A stretch of 64,000 bases of DNA from contig CANQVD010000013.1 of assembly GCA_947627215.1 (NCBI GenBank), positions 29,130 to 93,129 on the forward strand. Direction: 5' to 3'. Shown piece after piece: positions 34,770-43,691 of this stretch. The translations under genes were made by a program, and so were the position numbers. How positions within the stretch are numbered: position 1 is the first letter of the stretch; each line of letters begins with the position of its first letter. Source of the stretch: an uncultured Eisenbergiella sp. (GTDB lineage Bacteria; Bacillota; Clostridia; Lachnospirales; Lachnospiraceae). The notes under the pieces are model-generated. The model ran no database searches and had not been told where the DNA came from. It saw only the letters and a program-made list of their open reading frames with translations.

Positions 34770-34880
34770 GTTACAGGAGATCCGATTCTGTTCGGATCCG
34801 CATCATTCATGTGAAAATCTCTGCCGTGACGCTTTTGCCGTCCCGGATCTTGGCACTTCGCCGGCATTTTCACATTTTAT
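34770..34880 (+). ncRNA. Possible small RNA or attenuated leader, about 110 nt
   Basis: From the predicted start the RNA folds a 7-bp hairpin, GATCCGA (34779-34785) with TCGGATC (34792-34798). A longer stem follows, TGTGAAAA (34810-34817) with TTTTCACA (34867-34874), enclosing TGCCG/CGGCA and GACG/CGTC, then TTTTATT. It may be a free small RNA or an attenuator for the Rpn-family gene 156 bp downstream. It was not recognised as a known riboswitch. Confidence 0.45.
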
Positions 34881-35035
34881 TACACTGTTGGCGGGGTCAG
34901 AGACGAAGATCGTATAACGGTCCGCGGGATGGTATGACGTCTGCAGCCGAAACCGCAGCATGGGAGTCTGCTTCCCTGCGGTCTGCATGTCAGAGCGTCT
35001 CCGTCTGTTCATGCCCTGCCGGAAAGAGAGGGTTT

Positions 35036-35932
35036 ATGGACAATGGAAAAAAGACGCTTGAAAACATGAACGTACTGGATGATTTCCTGATGAGCCAGTT
35101 GGCCGCGGACGCGGAATACGGGGAGGCCTTCTGCAGGAGACTGCTTTCCTCCCTGCTCTCCAGAAAGATCGGGAAGCTGAAAGTGAACGCGCAGAAGGTA
35201 TTTCCGGGCCTTTCGCCCGATCTTCGGGGCATCCGTCTGGATGTGGAGATGGAGGAAACGGAGGAGTCGGAGGAGTCCGGTCCCGCCGTCGTAAACCTCT
35301 ACGACATCGAGCCTCATCTGCGGAATGACCTGGACCTGCCGCGCCACAATCGCTTTTATCAGGCGCGGATAGACGGGAAGGGTCTGCAGAGCGGGGAGAA
35401 GGATTTCACGCGGCTGCCGAACCTGTACGTGCTGACGGTGACGGACTTCGACCCGTTCGGCGAAGATCAGATGGTGTATACGGTGCATAACATGTGCGAA
35501 GAAGTTCCGGATCTTGCATATGAGGACGGTCTGAGGTATTATTATTTCTATACGGACGGCAGAAAAGGCGGGAACGAGGCGCTGCGCGCGGTGCTGAGGT
35601 ATCTGAAGGACAGCCGTGCGGAGAATGCGGTGGATGCGGCGACGCGGGAGCTGCACGGGTACGTGGAGAAGGTGAAGGTCCGTCCGGAAGTGAGGGTGGC
35701 GTATATGAGACTGGATGAGATCATTTATTATGAGCGGAAAGACGCGGCGAAAGAAGCGGCGAAGGCCGTACAGATTCGTTCCATTCTGGATCTGCTGGAG
35801 GATTTCGGGGAGGTCCCGCCCTCCGTTCTGGAGCGTCTTCAGGCGGAATCGGATGCGGAGACATTGAAGAAATGGCTTAAGCTGGCGGCCCGAGCGGGCA
35901 GTATGGAAGAGTTTGCGCAGAAGATGGGTTAA
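35036..35932 (+). CDS. PD-(D/E)XK nuclease family transposase-like protein (Rpn superfamily)
   Basis: The 298-residue protein starts at ATG 35036 after GAGAGGG. The nuclease-type core has GIRLDVEMEE (Asp69) and NLYDIEPHL (Glu92), the D...E-x-[KQ] pattern with the last basic residue missing, then RFYQARIDGKGLQSGEKDF and LPNLYVLTVTDFDPFG. This is the clostridial 'PD-(D/E)XK nuclease family transposase' type. The acidic run EMEETEESEE interrupts the core between the two catalytic strands. The C-terminus is helical. No terminal inverted repeats were found, and it is not closely similar to the family member at 11857. Confidence 0.75.
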   Translation: MDNGKKTLENMNVLDDFLMSQLAADAEYGEAFCRRLLSSLLSRKIGKLKVNAQKVFPGLSPDLRGIRLDVEMEETEESEESGPAVVNLYDIEPHLRNDLDLPRHNRFYQARIDGKGLQSGEKDFTRLPNLYVLTVTDFDPFGEDQMVYTVHNMCEEVPDLAYEDGLRYYYFYTDGRKGGNEALRAVLRYLKDSRAENAVDAATRELHGYVEKVKVRPEVRVAYMRLDEIIYYERKDAAKEAAKAVQIRSILDLLEDFGEVPPSVLERLQAESDAETLKKWLKLAARAGSMEEFAQKMG

Positions 35933-36110
35933 AATAAGGCAGCGGCTTTCGGAAAATAAAATGAATTTTGGGTGTCCGATGTTGACTTTTTTCCCAAACT
36001 GGCGCACAATAATATGATGACCGAACGGCGGAAACGGAAGCTTTTCCGGGTCTGCCGGTGTTGTATTTCAGGCAGAAAGAGCTGCGGCGGCGGCAGAATG
36101 TGAGGGAAGT

Positions 36111-37250
36111 ATGACGAAAATAGATATCGTGTCCGGCTTTCTCGGAGCGGGCAAAACGACGCTGATCCAGAAGCTTTTGAAGGAGGCGCTGGCCGGGAGC
36201 CAGGTGGTGCTTATCGAGAACGAATTCGGAGAGATCGGCATCGACGGCGGTTTCCTGAAGGATTCCGGCATCGAGATCAGGGAGATGAACTCCGGCTGTA
36301 TCTGCTGTTCTCTGGTGGGTGATTTCGGCACATCCTTGAAAGAGGTGCTTTCCACCTATCATCCGGAGCGCATCCTGATCGAGCCCTCCGGCGTGGGCAA
36401 GCTTTCGGACGTGATGAAGGCGGTGCAGGACGCGGGGCTGGGCACGGATGTGGAGCTCAACAGCGCGGTAGCTGTGGTGGACGCCTCCAGGTGCAAAATG
36501 TACATCAAGAATTTCGGGGAGTTCTTTGTGAACCAGATCGAGCATGCCGGGACGATCATCCTGAGCCGTACGGATATCGCCTCTGAGGAGAAGATCCGCC
36601 AGGCAGTGGATCTGATCCGGGAGCATAACCCGAAGGCGACGATCATCACCACGCCTTTGGCGCAGCTTGACGGGAAGACCGTGCTGGAGACTGTCGAAGG
36701 CGCGAAGGATCTGGAGGCTGAGCTGATGGAGCTGGTGCGCGCCATGCACGATGAGGAGGAGCATCATCACCATCATCATCATGGGGACGAGGAACATCAC
36801 CATCACGATGAGGAGGACGAGGAACACGGCCATCATCACGACGGGGATGAGGAGTGCTGTCATCACCACCACGATGAGGAAGATGAGGAGCACGGCCATC
36901 ACCATCACGATGAGGAGGGTGAGGAGCACGGTCATCATCATGACCATGACGGACACCATCATCATCACCACGCGGACGAGGTATTCACCAGTTGGGGGCT
37001 GGAGACGCCCGCTTCCTATACCGAGGAACAGGTGAGGAGCTGTTTGAGCGCTCTGGAAGATGAGGAGAAGTACGGCATCGTTCTGCGTGCCAAGGGCATG
37101 GTCCCGACGCAGGACGGCGCATGGATCTATTTCGATTATGTGCCCGGCGAGGTGGATGTGCGCGCGGGAGCGCCGGATGTGACGGGGAAGATCTGTGTCA
37201 TCGGTTCCAGGCTGCGGGAGGATGCGCTGACGGAGCTGTTCCGGCGCTGA
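36111..37250 (+). CDS. COG0523 (CobW-like) GTPase with a histidine-rich metal-binding loop
   Basis: The 379-residue G3E GTPase has Walker A GFLGAGKTT (9-17), the CxCC metal site (CICC, 63-66) and ILIEPSGVGK. Residues 213-290 are an insertion with 36 histidines plus many Asp/Glu and a Cys pair (249-250), followed by the C-terminal CobW_C domain (VFTSWGLETPASYTEEQV). COG0523 proteins are zinc or other metal chaperones/insertases. The His loop suggests storage or sensing of Zn, Ni or Co. A second CobW-like gene follows 24 bp later. The start ATG has GAGGGAAGT upstream. Confidence 0.93.
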   Translation: MTKIDIVSGFLGAGKTTLIQKLLKEALAGSQVVLIENEFGEIGIDGGFLKDSGIEIREMNSGCICCSLVGDFGTSLKEVLSTYHPERILIEPSGVGKLSDVMKAVQDAGLGTDVELNSAVAVVDASRCKMYIKNFGEFFVNQIEHAGTIILSRTDIASEEKIRQAVDLIREHNPKATIITTPLAQLDGKTVLETVEGAKDLEAELMELVRAMHDEEEHHHHHHHGDEEHHHHDEEDEEHGHHHDGDEECCHHHHDEEDEEHGHHHHDEEGEEHGHHHDHDGHHHHHHADEVFTSWGLETPASYTEEQVRSCLSALEDEEKYGIVLRAKGMVPTQDGAWIYFDYVPGEVDVRAGAPDVTGKICVIGSRLREDALTELFRR

Positions 37251-37274
37251 GCAGGCGGGAGGAAAGGGATCGGG

Positions 37275-38210
37275 ATGCATATGAAACCGGTTTATATCAT
37301 CAATGGTTTTCTGGACAGCGGGAAAACGGAATTCATCAACTTCACGCTGGATCAGCCCTATTTTCAGGTTTCCGGGAAGACGCTGCTCCTGCTGTGCGAG
37401 GAGGGAGAGATCGAGTATGATCCCTACGTGCTCAAACGCAGCAAGACCGTGGTGGAGGTGATCGAAAACGAGGCGGATCTCACCGTGGATAAAATGGTGG
37501 AGCTGGAGAAGAAGCACCGTCCGGAACGCATCATCATCGAGTACAACGGGATGTGGAAATTCCGGGACCTGCGGCTGCCCTGGCACTGGCGGGTGGAGCA
37601 GCAGATCACCACGATCGACGCTTCCACGTTCCCGATGTATTTCACCAATATGAAATCCATGGTTTCGGATATGCTGCGCAAATCGGAGATGATCATCTTC
37701 AACCGCTGCGATGGGATCGCGGACCTGAATGTCTACAAGCGGAACGTCAAGGCGCTGAATCAGTCCGCGGACATCGTTTTCGAGGACAGCAACGGGGAGA
37801 TCGACGAGATCATGGAGGACGATCTGCCCTATGATCTGAACAGCGATCCCATCGTGCTGGATGAGCAGGGGTACGGCATCTGGTATCTGGACAGCCTGGA
37901 CCATCTGGAGCGCTACGAGGGCAAGACCGTGCAGTTTGTGGGCATGGTGATGAAGCCGGACAATTTTCCGAAGGATCATTTCGTGCCGGGGCGGATGGCG
38001 ATGACCTGCTGCGCGGAGGACATGACCTTTTTGGGCTTTGTGTGCGTATCGAAGGATGCGGCTTTATATAAGGAACGGGACTGGGTAAAGGTGACCGCAG
38101 TGGTGAAGCGGGAATATTTCGCGGACTATGAGGGAGAAGGGCCTGTGCTCCATGCGGTTTTGCTGACCAAGGCGAAGCAGCCCAAGGAGCCGGTGATCAG
38201 CTTCAGCTGA
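37275..38210 (+). CDS. CobW-like GTPase fused to a YcgQ/TIGR03943-like C-terminal domain
   Basis: The 311-residue protein starts MHMKPVYIINGFLDSGKTEF with a Walker A (GFLDSGKT) and IIIEYNGMW in place of the usual EPSG. The CxCC motif is absent. From about residue 225 a different domain follows (VQFVGMVMKPDNFPKDHFVP, then MAMTCCAEDMTFLGFVCV), like the C-terminal part of TIGR03943/DUF1980 proteins that often pair with GTPases and permeases of the YcgR/YraQ type. Both halves point to metal handling. It is cotranscribed with the His-rich CobW gene. Confidence 0.82.
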   Translation: MHMKPVYIINGFLDSGKTEFINFTLDQPYFQVSGKTLLLLCEEGEIEYDPYVLKRSKTVVEVIENEADLTVDKMVELEKKHRPERIIIEYNGMWKFRDLRLPWHWRVEQQITTIDASTFPMYFTNMKSMVSDMLRKSEMIIFNRCDGIADLNVYKRNVKALNQSADIVFEDSNGEIDEIMEDDLPYDLNSDPIVLDEQGYGIWYLDSLDHLERYEGKTVQFVGMVMKPDNFPKDHFVPGRMAMTCCAEDMTFLGFVCVSKDAALYKERDWVKVTAVVKREYFADYEGEGPVLHAVLLTKAKQPKEPVISFS

Positions 38211-38316
38211 GATCCTAAGGTGTCTCGTCCTGTTCCGCGGCATGTTCGCTTTTGCGGAAAGCGCGGGCAGGGCCTGCCGACGGGACTTTTCCGATGTGTT
38301 GAAAAAGGAGTAAAAA

Positions 38317-39096
38317 GTGGCGGCGGAAACAGAAAAAGAGCTGCAGCAGTTACAAAAGAGATTTCTTGATTTGGCGGACAGGTCCTGGAAGCAGAACCTG
38401 TTCACTTTTTCCGGGTTTTTATCGCTGGCGGAGCAGGACTGCCTTTATCGGGTCCTGGGGATGGGCCGCGGGCAGAGCAGGGCGGATCTGGCGCTGTCCG
38501 GCGGGACGCCCCACGCACAGCGCGTGATGGCCCGGTTCGGCGACCCGGCGCAGCTGGGGTACGAGGAGCCGTTTCCCATTTCCTGTGTGATGGTGGAGCC
38601 GGTGCTGGAAAAGTTTTCCGATGATCTGACGCACCGGGACTTCATGGGAGCGATCCTGAATCTGGGCATAGACAGGAGCGCGGTCGGGGATATCGTCGTG
38701 GACGGAAAGCGCGCGTATGTGTTCTGTACCGCGGCGATGATGCCGTTTCTTCTGGAGCATTTGGAGCAGGTGCGTCACACCCGGGTGAAATGCCGTCAGG
38801 TGACGGAGATATCCGAACTGCCGGAGCCCAAAAAGGAGGAGCGGGAGATCACGGTGTCCGGCCCGCGCTGTGACAGCGTGACGGCGGCCGTGTGGAAGCT
38901 GTCGCGCGGACAGAGCCAGGAGCTTTTCGCGCAGCACAAGGTCTATGTGGGCGGGCGGCTGCAGGAGAACGTCAGTTATACGCTGAAGCCGGGGGACGAG
39001 GTGTCCGTCAGAGGATACGGCAAATTCGTCTACGAGGGAGAAAAATATACGACGAGAAAGGGCAGACTGACGGTCGGCGTCGCTGTTTTTGTGTGA
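38317..39096 (+). CDS. ylmH: YlmH-family S4 RNA-binding protein
   Basis: The 259-residue protein starts with GTG 38317, six bases after AAAGGAG. The N-terminal RNA-binding domain has HRDFMGAILNLGIDRSAVGD (about 110-130). A C-terminal S4 domain has the pattern CDSVTAAVWKLSRGQSQELF and then VYVGGRLQENVSYTLKPGDE. YlmH is a ribosome-associated protein implicated in 50S quality control and usually sits in the ylmD-divIVA cluster; here it is separated from those genes. The 106-bp gap before it has a GGCAG/CTGCC palindrome but no firm promoter. Confidence 0.9.
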   Translation: MAAETEKELQQLQKRFLDLADRSWKQNLFTFSGFLSLAEQDCLYRVLGMGRGQSRADLALSGGTPHAQRVMARFGDPAQLGYEEPFPISCVMVEPVLEKFSDDLTHRDFMGAILNLGIDRSAVGDIVVDGKRAYVFCTAAMMPFLLEHLEQVRHTRVKCRQVTEISELPEPKKEEREITVSGPRCDSVTAAVWKLSRGQSQELFAQHKVYVGGRLQENVSYTLKPGDEVSVRGYGKFVYEGEKYTTRKGRLTVGVAVFV

Positions 39097-39127
39097 GCGG
39101 CCCGAATATCGGTCTGAGGAATGGAAA

Positions 39128-40207
39128 ATGTACGGCTATACGTGGATACAGTGGTTGTTTTTCTTTTATCTGTACTGCTTTTTCGGCTGGTGCTTTGAAT
39201 CGGCATATGTGTCGATCAAGAGCAAAAGGCTGGTAAACCGCGGCTTTATCCGCGGACCGTTCCTGCCGCTCTACGGCAGCGGCGCGCTGATGATGCTGAT
39301 CGTTTCCATGCCTTTTCGGGACAGCCTGGTGCTGACCTATCTGGCGGGCTGTGTGGGCGCCACTGCGCTGGAATACGTGACCGGCGTGGTGATGGAATCG
39401 CTGTTTAAGGTGCGTTATTGGGATTATTCTCAAAACAGGTTCAATTTTCAGGGACAGATCTGTCTGGGCTCCACACTGGCCTGGGGCGGACTGACGATCC
39501 TGATGACGCATGTGATACACGGGCCCGTCGAACGGCTGGTGCTCTCGATCCCGGAGGGGATCCTGACGGCGGTCACTATGCTGATCACGGTGGGATTCGT
39601 GGCGGATTTCACGCTTTCCTTCAAGGCGGCGCTGGAACTGCGCGATGTGCTGGTCAGGCTGGAGCAGGCCAGACAGGAGCTGGAACGCATGCAGCGGCGG
39701 CTGGATGTGATCGCCGCTTTGGCGGACGAGGCGGTGGAAAAGAAAAAGGCGGAATTTACCGGTGCGCTGGAGGAATTCGCCCAGCGGCGTGACGAATTCG
39801 TGGAGAGCGTGAAAGAGGGCGCCGTGCAGCGCCGGGATGAGCTGAAGGAGAGCATGAAGGAGAGCGCCGCCCAGAGACAGGAAGCGTTTGCCAAACGGCA
39901 GGAGGCGTTCGCGCGCCGACAGGAGGATCTGATCGCGGGGATCGAGCGCCGGTTCGCGTATCTGCGGGAAAAACTGCCGTATTCCGAGGCACTGCGGGAG
40001 AAATGGGGAGAACTCGCGGAAATGCGGGAGTCCTACCGGAACAGCCTTTCGAATCGGGAGCATCGTCAGTATCTGCGCGACGGCATCTGGCGGGGCATGC
40101 TGAAGGGCAATCCCGGCATGGTATCCAGAAGGTTCGCGGACGCTCTGGAGGAGCTGAAGCAGTCCGCGATGGAATATGGAAAGAAACGCCATGAAGAAAA
40201 GAAATAA
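39128..40207 (+). CDS. PF06541 membrane protein ('putative ABC transporter permease', DUF1113) with coiled-coil tail
   Basis: The 359-residue protein has four or five transmembrane helices in the first half, starting MYGYTWIQWLFFFYLYCFFG, with family motifs GFIRGPFLPLYGSGA and ALEYVTGVVME. The second half (about 185-330) is highly charged and predicted coiled coil, including QRRDEFVESVKEG and QRQEAFAKRQEAF-type repeats. The family name implies ABC transport, but there is no ATPase motif and function is unproven. GAGGA lies seven bases before ATG 39128. znuA overlaps its end by 17 bp, so it is translationally linked to zinc uptake genes. Confidence 0.82.
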   Translation: MYGYTWIQWLFFFYLYCFFGWCFESAYVSIKSKRLVNRGFIRGPFLPLYGSGALMMLIVSMPFRDSLVLTYLAGCVGATALEYVTGVVMESLFKVRYWDYSQNRFNFQGQICLGSTLAWGGLTILMTHVIHGPVERLVLSIPEGILTAVTMLITVGFVADFTLSFKAALELRDVLVRLEQARQELERMQRRLDVIAALADEAVEKKKAEFTGALEEFAQRRDEFVESVKEGAVQRRDELKESMKESAAQRQEAFAKRQEAFARRQEDLIAGIERRFAYLREKLPYSEALREKWGELAEMRESYRNSLSNREHRQYLRDGIWRGMLKGNPGMVSRRFADALEELKQSAMEYGKKRHEEKK

Positions 40208-41261
40208 AAACGGTCCGGCCGCAGCCTCTGTCCTGGCCGCGGTCCTGCTTCTGGCCGCATCCTCCCTTTGCCTGTCCGGCTGTGCCGACGCGGCGCAGAG
40301 CGGATCGGGGGCGGATCGGGAAGAGGAGAAGCTGCACATCGTGACCACGATCTTTCCGCCGTATGATTTCGTGAAGAAGATCGGCGGGGAGGATGTGGAG
40401 GTCACCATGCTGCTGAAGCCCGGGATGGAAAGCCATTCCTACGAGCCGACCCCGGCCGACATCTTTCGGATCATGGACAGCGATCTGTTCCTTTATGCGG
40501 GCGGCGAATCGGACGTCTGGGTGGAGGAACTGCTGGAGGGCGCGGATACGGAGACGAAGGCCGTGGCGCTGCTGGACTGGGTGGAGCCCCTGGAGGAGGA
40601 AACCTCGGAAAGCATGCAGGTGCGCGGTCAGGAGGCGCACGGCGCGCATGGAACGGCTTCCGGACAGATCGGTGCAGGCGGTATTTCCGGTCCGGACAGC
40701 GCTTCCGGCGGCCCGGTGCGCCTGGAGGATGGAGAATATGACGAGCATGTCTGGACCTCCCCGCGCAACGCGATGGCGCTGGTGGAGCAGATCTGTGCAG
40801 TCATGTCCGAACTGGACCCCGGCCGCGCGGCGGCTTTTTCCCGGAACGCGGAGGTATATCTGGAACAGCTCCGCGCGCTGGACGCGGCCTTCGCGGAGGT
40901 GACAAAGGGCGCGGAAAACAAGACGCTGATCTTCGGGGACCGTTTTCCGCTTTTGTATTTCGTGAAGACCTACGGACTGGAATACGATGCGGCGTTTCCG
41001 GGCTGCAGTATGGAAACGGAGCCGTCCGCGGCCACGGTGGCATCCCTGACGGACCGGGTGCGCCGGGAGCGCATCCCTGTGGTGTTTTATATGGAAATGT
41101 CCAACGGGAAGGTGGCGCAGGCCATCGCGGAGGCTGCCGGAGCCAAAACGGCCGTGTTCTACGCGGTGCATTCCGTCAGCGCCGAAGACCTGGCTGCCGG
41201 GGAGGATTACGTTTCCCTGATGTACCGCAATGTGGAATCGCTGCGGGAGGCTTTGCGGTGA
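40191..41261 (+). CDS. znuA: Zinc ABC transporter substrate-binding lipoprotein (ZnuA/AdcA type)
   Basis: The 356-residue lipoprotein has a lipobox ending LSGC (Cys31). It is a cluster A-I metal-binding protein with TTIFPPYDFVKKIGG, the first His ligand in PGMESHSYEPTPAD, a low-complexity loop with HGAHG (about 147-155), YDEHVWTSPRNA with a second His, and later FGDRFPLLYF and Glu/Asp ligands. It captures Zn2+ (possibly Mn2+) for the ZnuCB importer encoded next. ATG 40191 is preferred over 40176 for spacing and lipobox position. Confidence 0.92.
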   Translation: MKKRNKNGPAAASVLAAVLLLAASSLCLSGCADAAQSGSGADREEEKLHIVTTIFPPYDFVKKIGGEDVEVTMLLKPGMESHSYEPTPADIFRIMDSDLFLYAGGESDVWVEELLEGADTETKAVALLDWVEPLEEETSESMQVRGQEAHGAHGTASGQIGAGGISGPDSASGGPVRLEDGEYDEHVWTSPRNAMALVEQICAVMSELDPGRAAAFSRNAEVYLEQLRALDAAFAEVTKGAENKTLIFGDRFPLLYFVKTYGLEYDAAFPGCSMETEPSAATVASLTDRVRRERIPVVFYMEMSNGKVAQAIAEAAGAKTAVFYAVHSVSAEDLAAGEDYVSLMYRNVESLREALR

Positions 41262-41345
41262 CGGCCGCGGCAGAAAAGAGCGCATCGGAAAGGCGCTGTG
41301 CGGTCCGCAGATGCGTCCGCGCGGATTTTTCGGAATGAGGGACAT

Positions 41346-42074
41346 ATGGAACAGTTCTGCATACAATGTGATCATGTCACGCTGTCCTATGAAAATCAGG
41401 CGGTGGTCTCGGATCTGAGCTTTACGGTGGAGGAAGGGGACTATCTGTGCATCATAGGCGAAAACGGCACCGGAAAGTCCACGCTGATGAAGGGACTGCT
41501 GGGCCTGAAAAAGCCGTCGTCCGGCTCCATCGTGCTGGGCGAGGGGATCCTGCGTTCCCAGATCGGCTATGTGCCGCAGCAGACGCCGGTGCAGCGGGAT
41601 TTTCCCGCCTCCGTATGGGAGGTGGTGCTCTCCGGCACGCAGAACAGCCGGGGGTGGCGGCCCGGCTATGGGAAGCGGGAGAAGGAGCTGGCCGGTGAAA
41701 AGCTGGAGCTTCTGGGCATTTCGGAGCTGCGGTCGAAGAGCTTCCGGGATCTGTCCGGGGGGCAGCGGCAGCGGGTGCTGCTGGCCCGTTCCCTGTGTGC
41801 GGCAAAAAAGCTGATCCTGCTGGACGAACCCACCGCCGGTCTGGACCCACTGGTGACGGAGGAGTTTTATCATCTGCTGCTGGATCTGAACCGGTCGCAG
41901 CATATCACGGTGGTCATGGTGTCCCACGCGATACAGGAGGCCCTCGGACATGCGGATCACATTTTATATCTGTCCCAGGACAGCTATTTCTACGGGACGC
42001 CGCTGGAATACGCGGCCAGTCGGGCCGGACAGCGTTTCCTGAAGCGCTGTAAGGGAAAAGGAGGACGGCCATGA
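41346..42074 (+). CDS. znuC: Zinc ABC transporter ATP-binding protein
   Basis: The 242-residue ATPase has Walker A GENGTGKST, Q-loop IGYVPQQTPVQRDFPASV, signature DLSGGQRQRVLLARSL, Walker B LILLDEPTAGLDP and H-loop VSHAIQEAL. The FPASVWEVVLSG segment is typical of Zn/Mn importers. ATG 41346 follows GAGGGACAT; an in-frame ATG 48 bp upstream lacks a site. Its stop overlaps the permease start by 4 bp (ATGA). It powers uptake through ZnuB. Confidence 0.93.
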   Translation: MEQFCIQCDHVTLSYENQAVVSDLSFTVEEGDYLCIIGENGTGKSTLMKGLLGLKKPSSGSIVLGEGILRSQIGYVPQQTPVQRDFPASVWEVVLSGTQNSRGWRPGYGKREKELAGEKLELLGISELRSKSFRDLSGGQRQRVLLARSLCAAKKLILLDEPTAGLDPLVTEEFYHLLLDLNRSQHITVVMVSHAIQEALGHADHILYLSQDSYFYGTPLEYAASRAGQRFLKRCKGKGGRP

Positions 42075-42889
42075 TCGAATATGTGACGCGGATGTTTTCC
42101 TATCCGTTCATGGTGCGCGCGCTGGCGGTGGGACTTCTGGTTTCCCTGTGCGCGGCGCTTCTGGGCGTGAGCCTGGTGCTGAAACGCTATTCCATGATCG
42201 GGGACGGCCTTTCCCATGTGGGCTTCGGCGCCGTGGCAGTCGCCTCGGCTCTGCACCTGGCCCCGCTGGCGGTGGCGGTCCCGGTGGTCGTGGCCGCGGC
42301 TTTCCTGCTGCTTTTGCTGGGAGAGTCGGGACGCCTGAAGGGAGACGCGGCCACGGCCGTTTTTTCCACGGGGGCGCTGGCGGTGGGCGTCATGGTGATG
42401 TCCGTGAGCACGGGGATGAACGCGGATGTGAACAGCTATCTGTTCGGCTCCATCCTGGCGGCATCCCGGCAGGATGTGGCGGTCAGCGTGGTGCTTTCCG
42501 TTATCGTGCTCATCCTCTACGTTTTTTTCTATGAAAAGCTGTTCGCCGTGACCTTTGACGAGACGTTCGCAAAGGCGACGGGGATGAAGACCGGCGTCTA
42601 TAACGCGCTGCTGGCCGTGCTGACGGCGGTGGTGGTGGTGCTGGGCATGCGGATGATGGGCGCGCTGCTGATCTCCAGCCTCATCGTGTTCCCGGCCCTG
42701 ACCGCCATGCGCCTGTTCCGGAGCTATCGGAGCGTCATCCTGGGCGCGGTGGCCTTTTCGCTGCTCGGCTTTCTGGCCGGGATCGGGATATCCTTCGGCT
42801 GGGGGGCGCCCGCGGGGGCCAGCATCGTGGTAGTGGATATGGCGCTGTTCGGTATCTGTTCGTTTGCCGCGTGGCCGCGGAGACGCTGA
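42071..42889 (+). CDS. znuB: Zinc ABC transporter permease (ZnuB type)
   Basis: The 272-residue protein has eight or so transmembrane helices and the ABC-3 family motifs MIGDGLSHVGFGAVAVA and the coupling-helix region VTFDETFAKATG. A C-terminal segment GWGAPAGASIVVVDMALF closes the fold. It starts inside the last codon of znuC, so the two are translationally coupled. Confidence 0.93.
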   Translation: MIEYVTRMFSYPFMVRALAVGLLVSLCAALLGVSLVLKRYSMIGDGLSHVGFGAVAVASALHLAPLAVAVPVVVAAAFLLLLLGESGRLKGDAATAVFSTGALAVGVMVMSVSTGMNADVNSYLFGSILAASRQDVAVSVVLSVIVLILYVFFYEKLFAVTFDETFAKATGMKTGVYNALLAVLTAVVVVLGMRMMGALLISSLIVFPALTAMRLFRSYRSVILGAVAFSLLGFLAGIGISFGWGAPAGASIVVVDMALFGICSFAAWPRRR

Positions 42890-42909
42890 ACCGTCAGAAG
42901 GAGGAAATC

Positions 42910-43686
42910 ATGGAACTGTTTTGGGGGATCATGATCCCGTTCATCGGCACGACTGCGGGCGCGGCCTGTGCCTTTTTTCTGAGAAACGAACTGGACCCGC
43001 GGATACAGAAGGCCCTGCTGGGCTTCGCGGCGGGCGTCATGGTGGCGGCTTCCGTGTGGTCGCTTCTGATCCCCGCCATGGATATGGCGGAGGGACTGGG
43101 GCGGCTGGCCTTTCTGCCCGCGGTCGTCGGCCTTCTGTTGGGCATGGCCTTTTTGCTCCTGATGGACCGGCTGGTGCCCCATCTGCATCTGGACAGCCAG
43201 GTCTCGGAGGGACTTCCGGCTTCTTTAAAAAAAACGACCATGCTTGTCCTGGCGGTGACGCTGCATAACATCCCGGAGGGCATGGCCGTGGGCGTGGTGC
43301 TGGCGGGAGCGGCCATGGGAGAGAGCGAGGTTTCCCTGGCGGGTGCGCTGGCGCTGTCCGTGGGGATCGCGATCCAGAATTTCCCGGAGGGCGCCATCAT
43401 CAGCCTGCCGCTGCGCAGCGCAGGGGAGACGCGGAAGAAGGCGTTCTTCCACGGAACGCTTTCCGGCGCGGTGGAGCCCGCGGCCGCGGTGCTGACGATC
43501 CTGCTGGCGGAACAGATCAAGCCCGTACTGCCGTATCTTCTCGCCTTCGCCGCCGGGGCCATGCTCTATGTCGTGGTGGAGGAGCTGGTGCCCGAAAGCG
43601 CGGAGGGCGAGCATTCCAATATCGGCACCATAGGATTCGCCATCGGCTTCGCGGTCATGATGATGCTGGACGTGGCGCTGGGGTGA
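42910..43686 (+). CDS. ZIP-family metal transporter
   Basis: The 258-residue, eight-helix protein has the ZIP helix IV and V metal-binding motifs VTLHNIPEGMAVGVV and IAIQNFPEGAIISL, and a C-terminal EELVPESAEGEHSN loop. It moves Zn2+ or other divalent cations into the cytoplasm, or across the membrane down the gradient. ATG 42910 follows AAGGAGG, 20 bp after znuB, making it the last gene of the zinc block. No intrinsic terminator follows directly; the large palindrome at 43692 starts six bases after the stop. Confidence 0.9.
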   Translation: MELFWGIMIPFIGTTAGAACAFFLRNELDPRIQKALLGFAAGVMVAASVWSLLIPAMDMAEGLGRLAFLPAVVGLLLGMAFLLLMDRLVPHLHLDSQVSEGLPASLKKTTMLVLAVTLHNIPEGMAVGVVLAGAAMGESEVSLAGALALSVGIAIQNFPEGAIISLPLRSAGETRKKAFFHGTLSGAVEPAAAVLTILLAEQIKPVLPYLLAFAAGAMLYVVVEELVPESAEGEHSNIGTIGFAIGFAVMMMLDVALG

Positions 43687-43691
43687 ACAGT

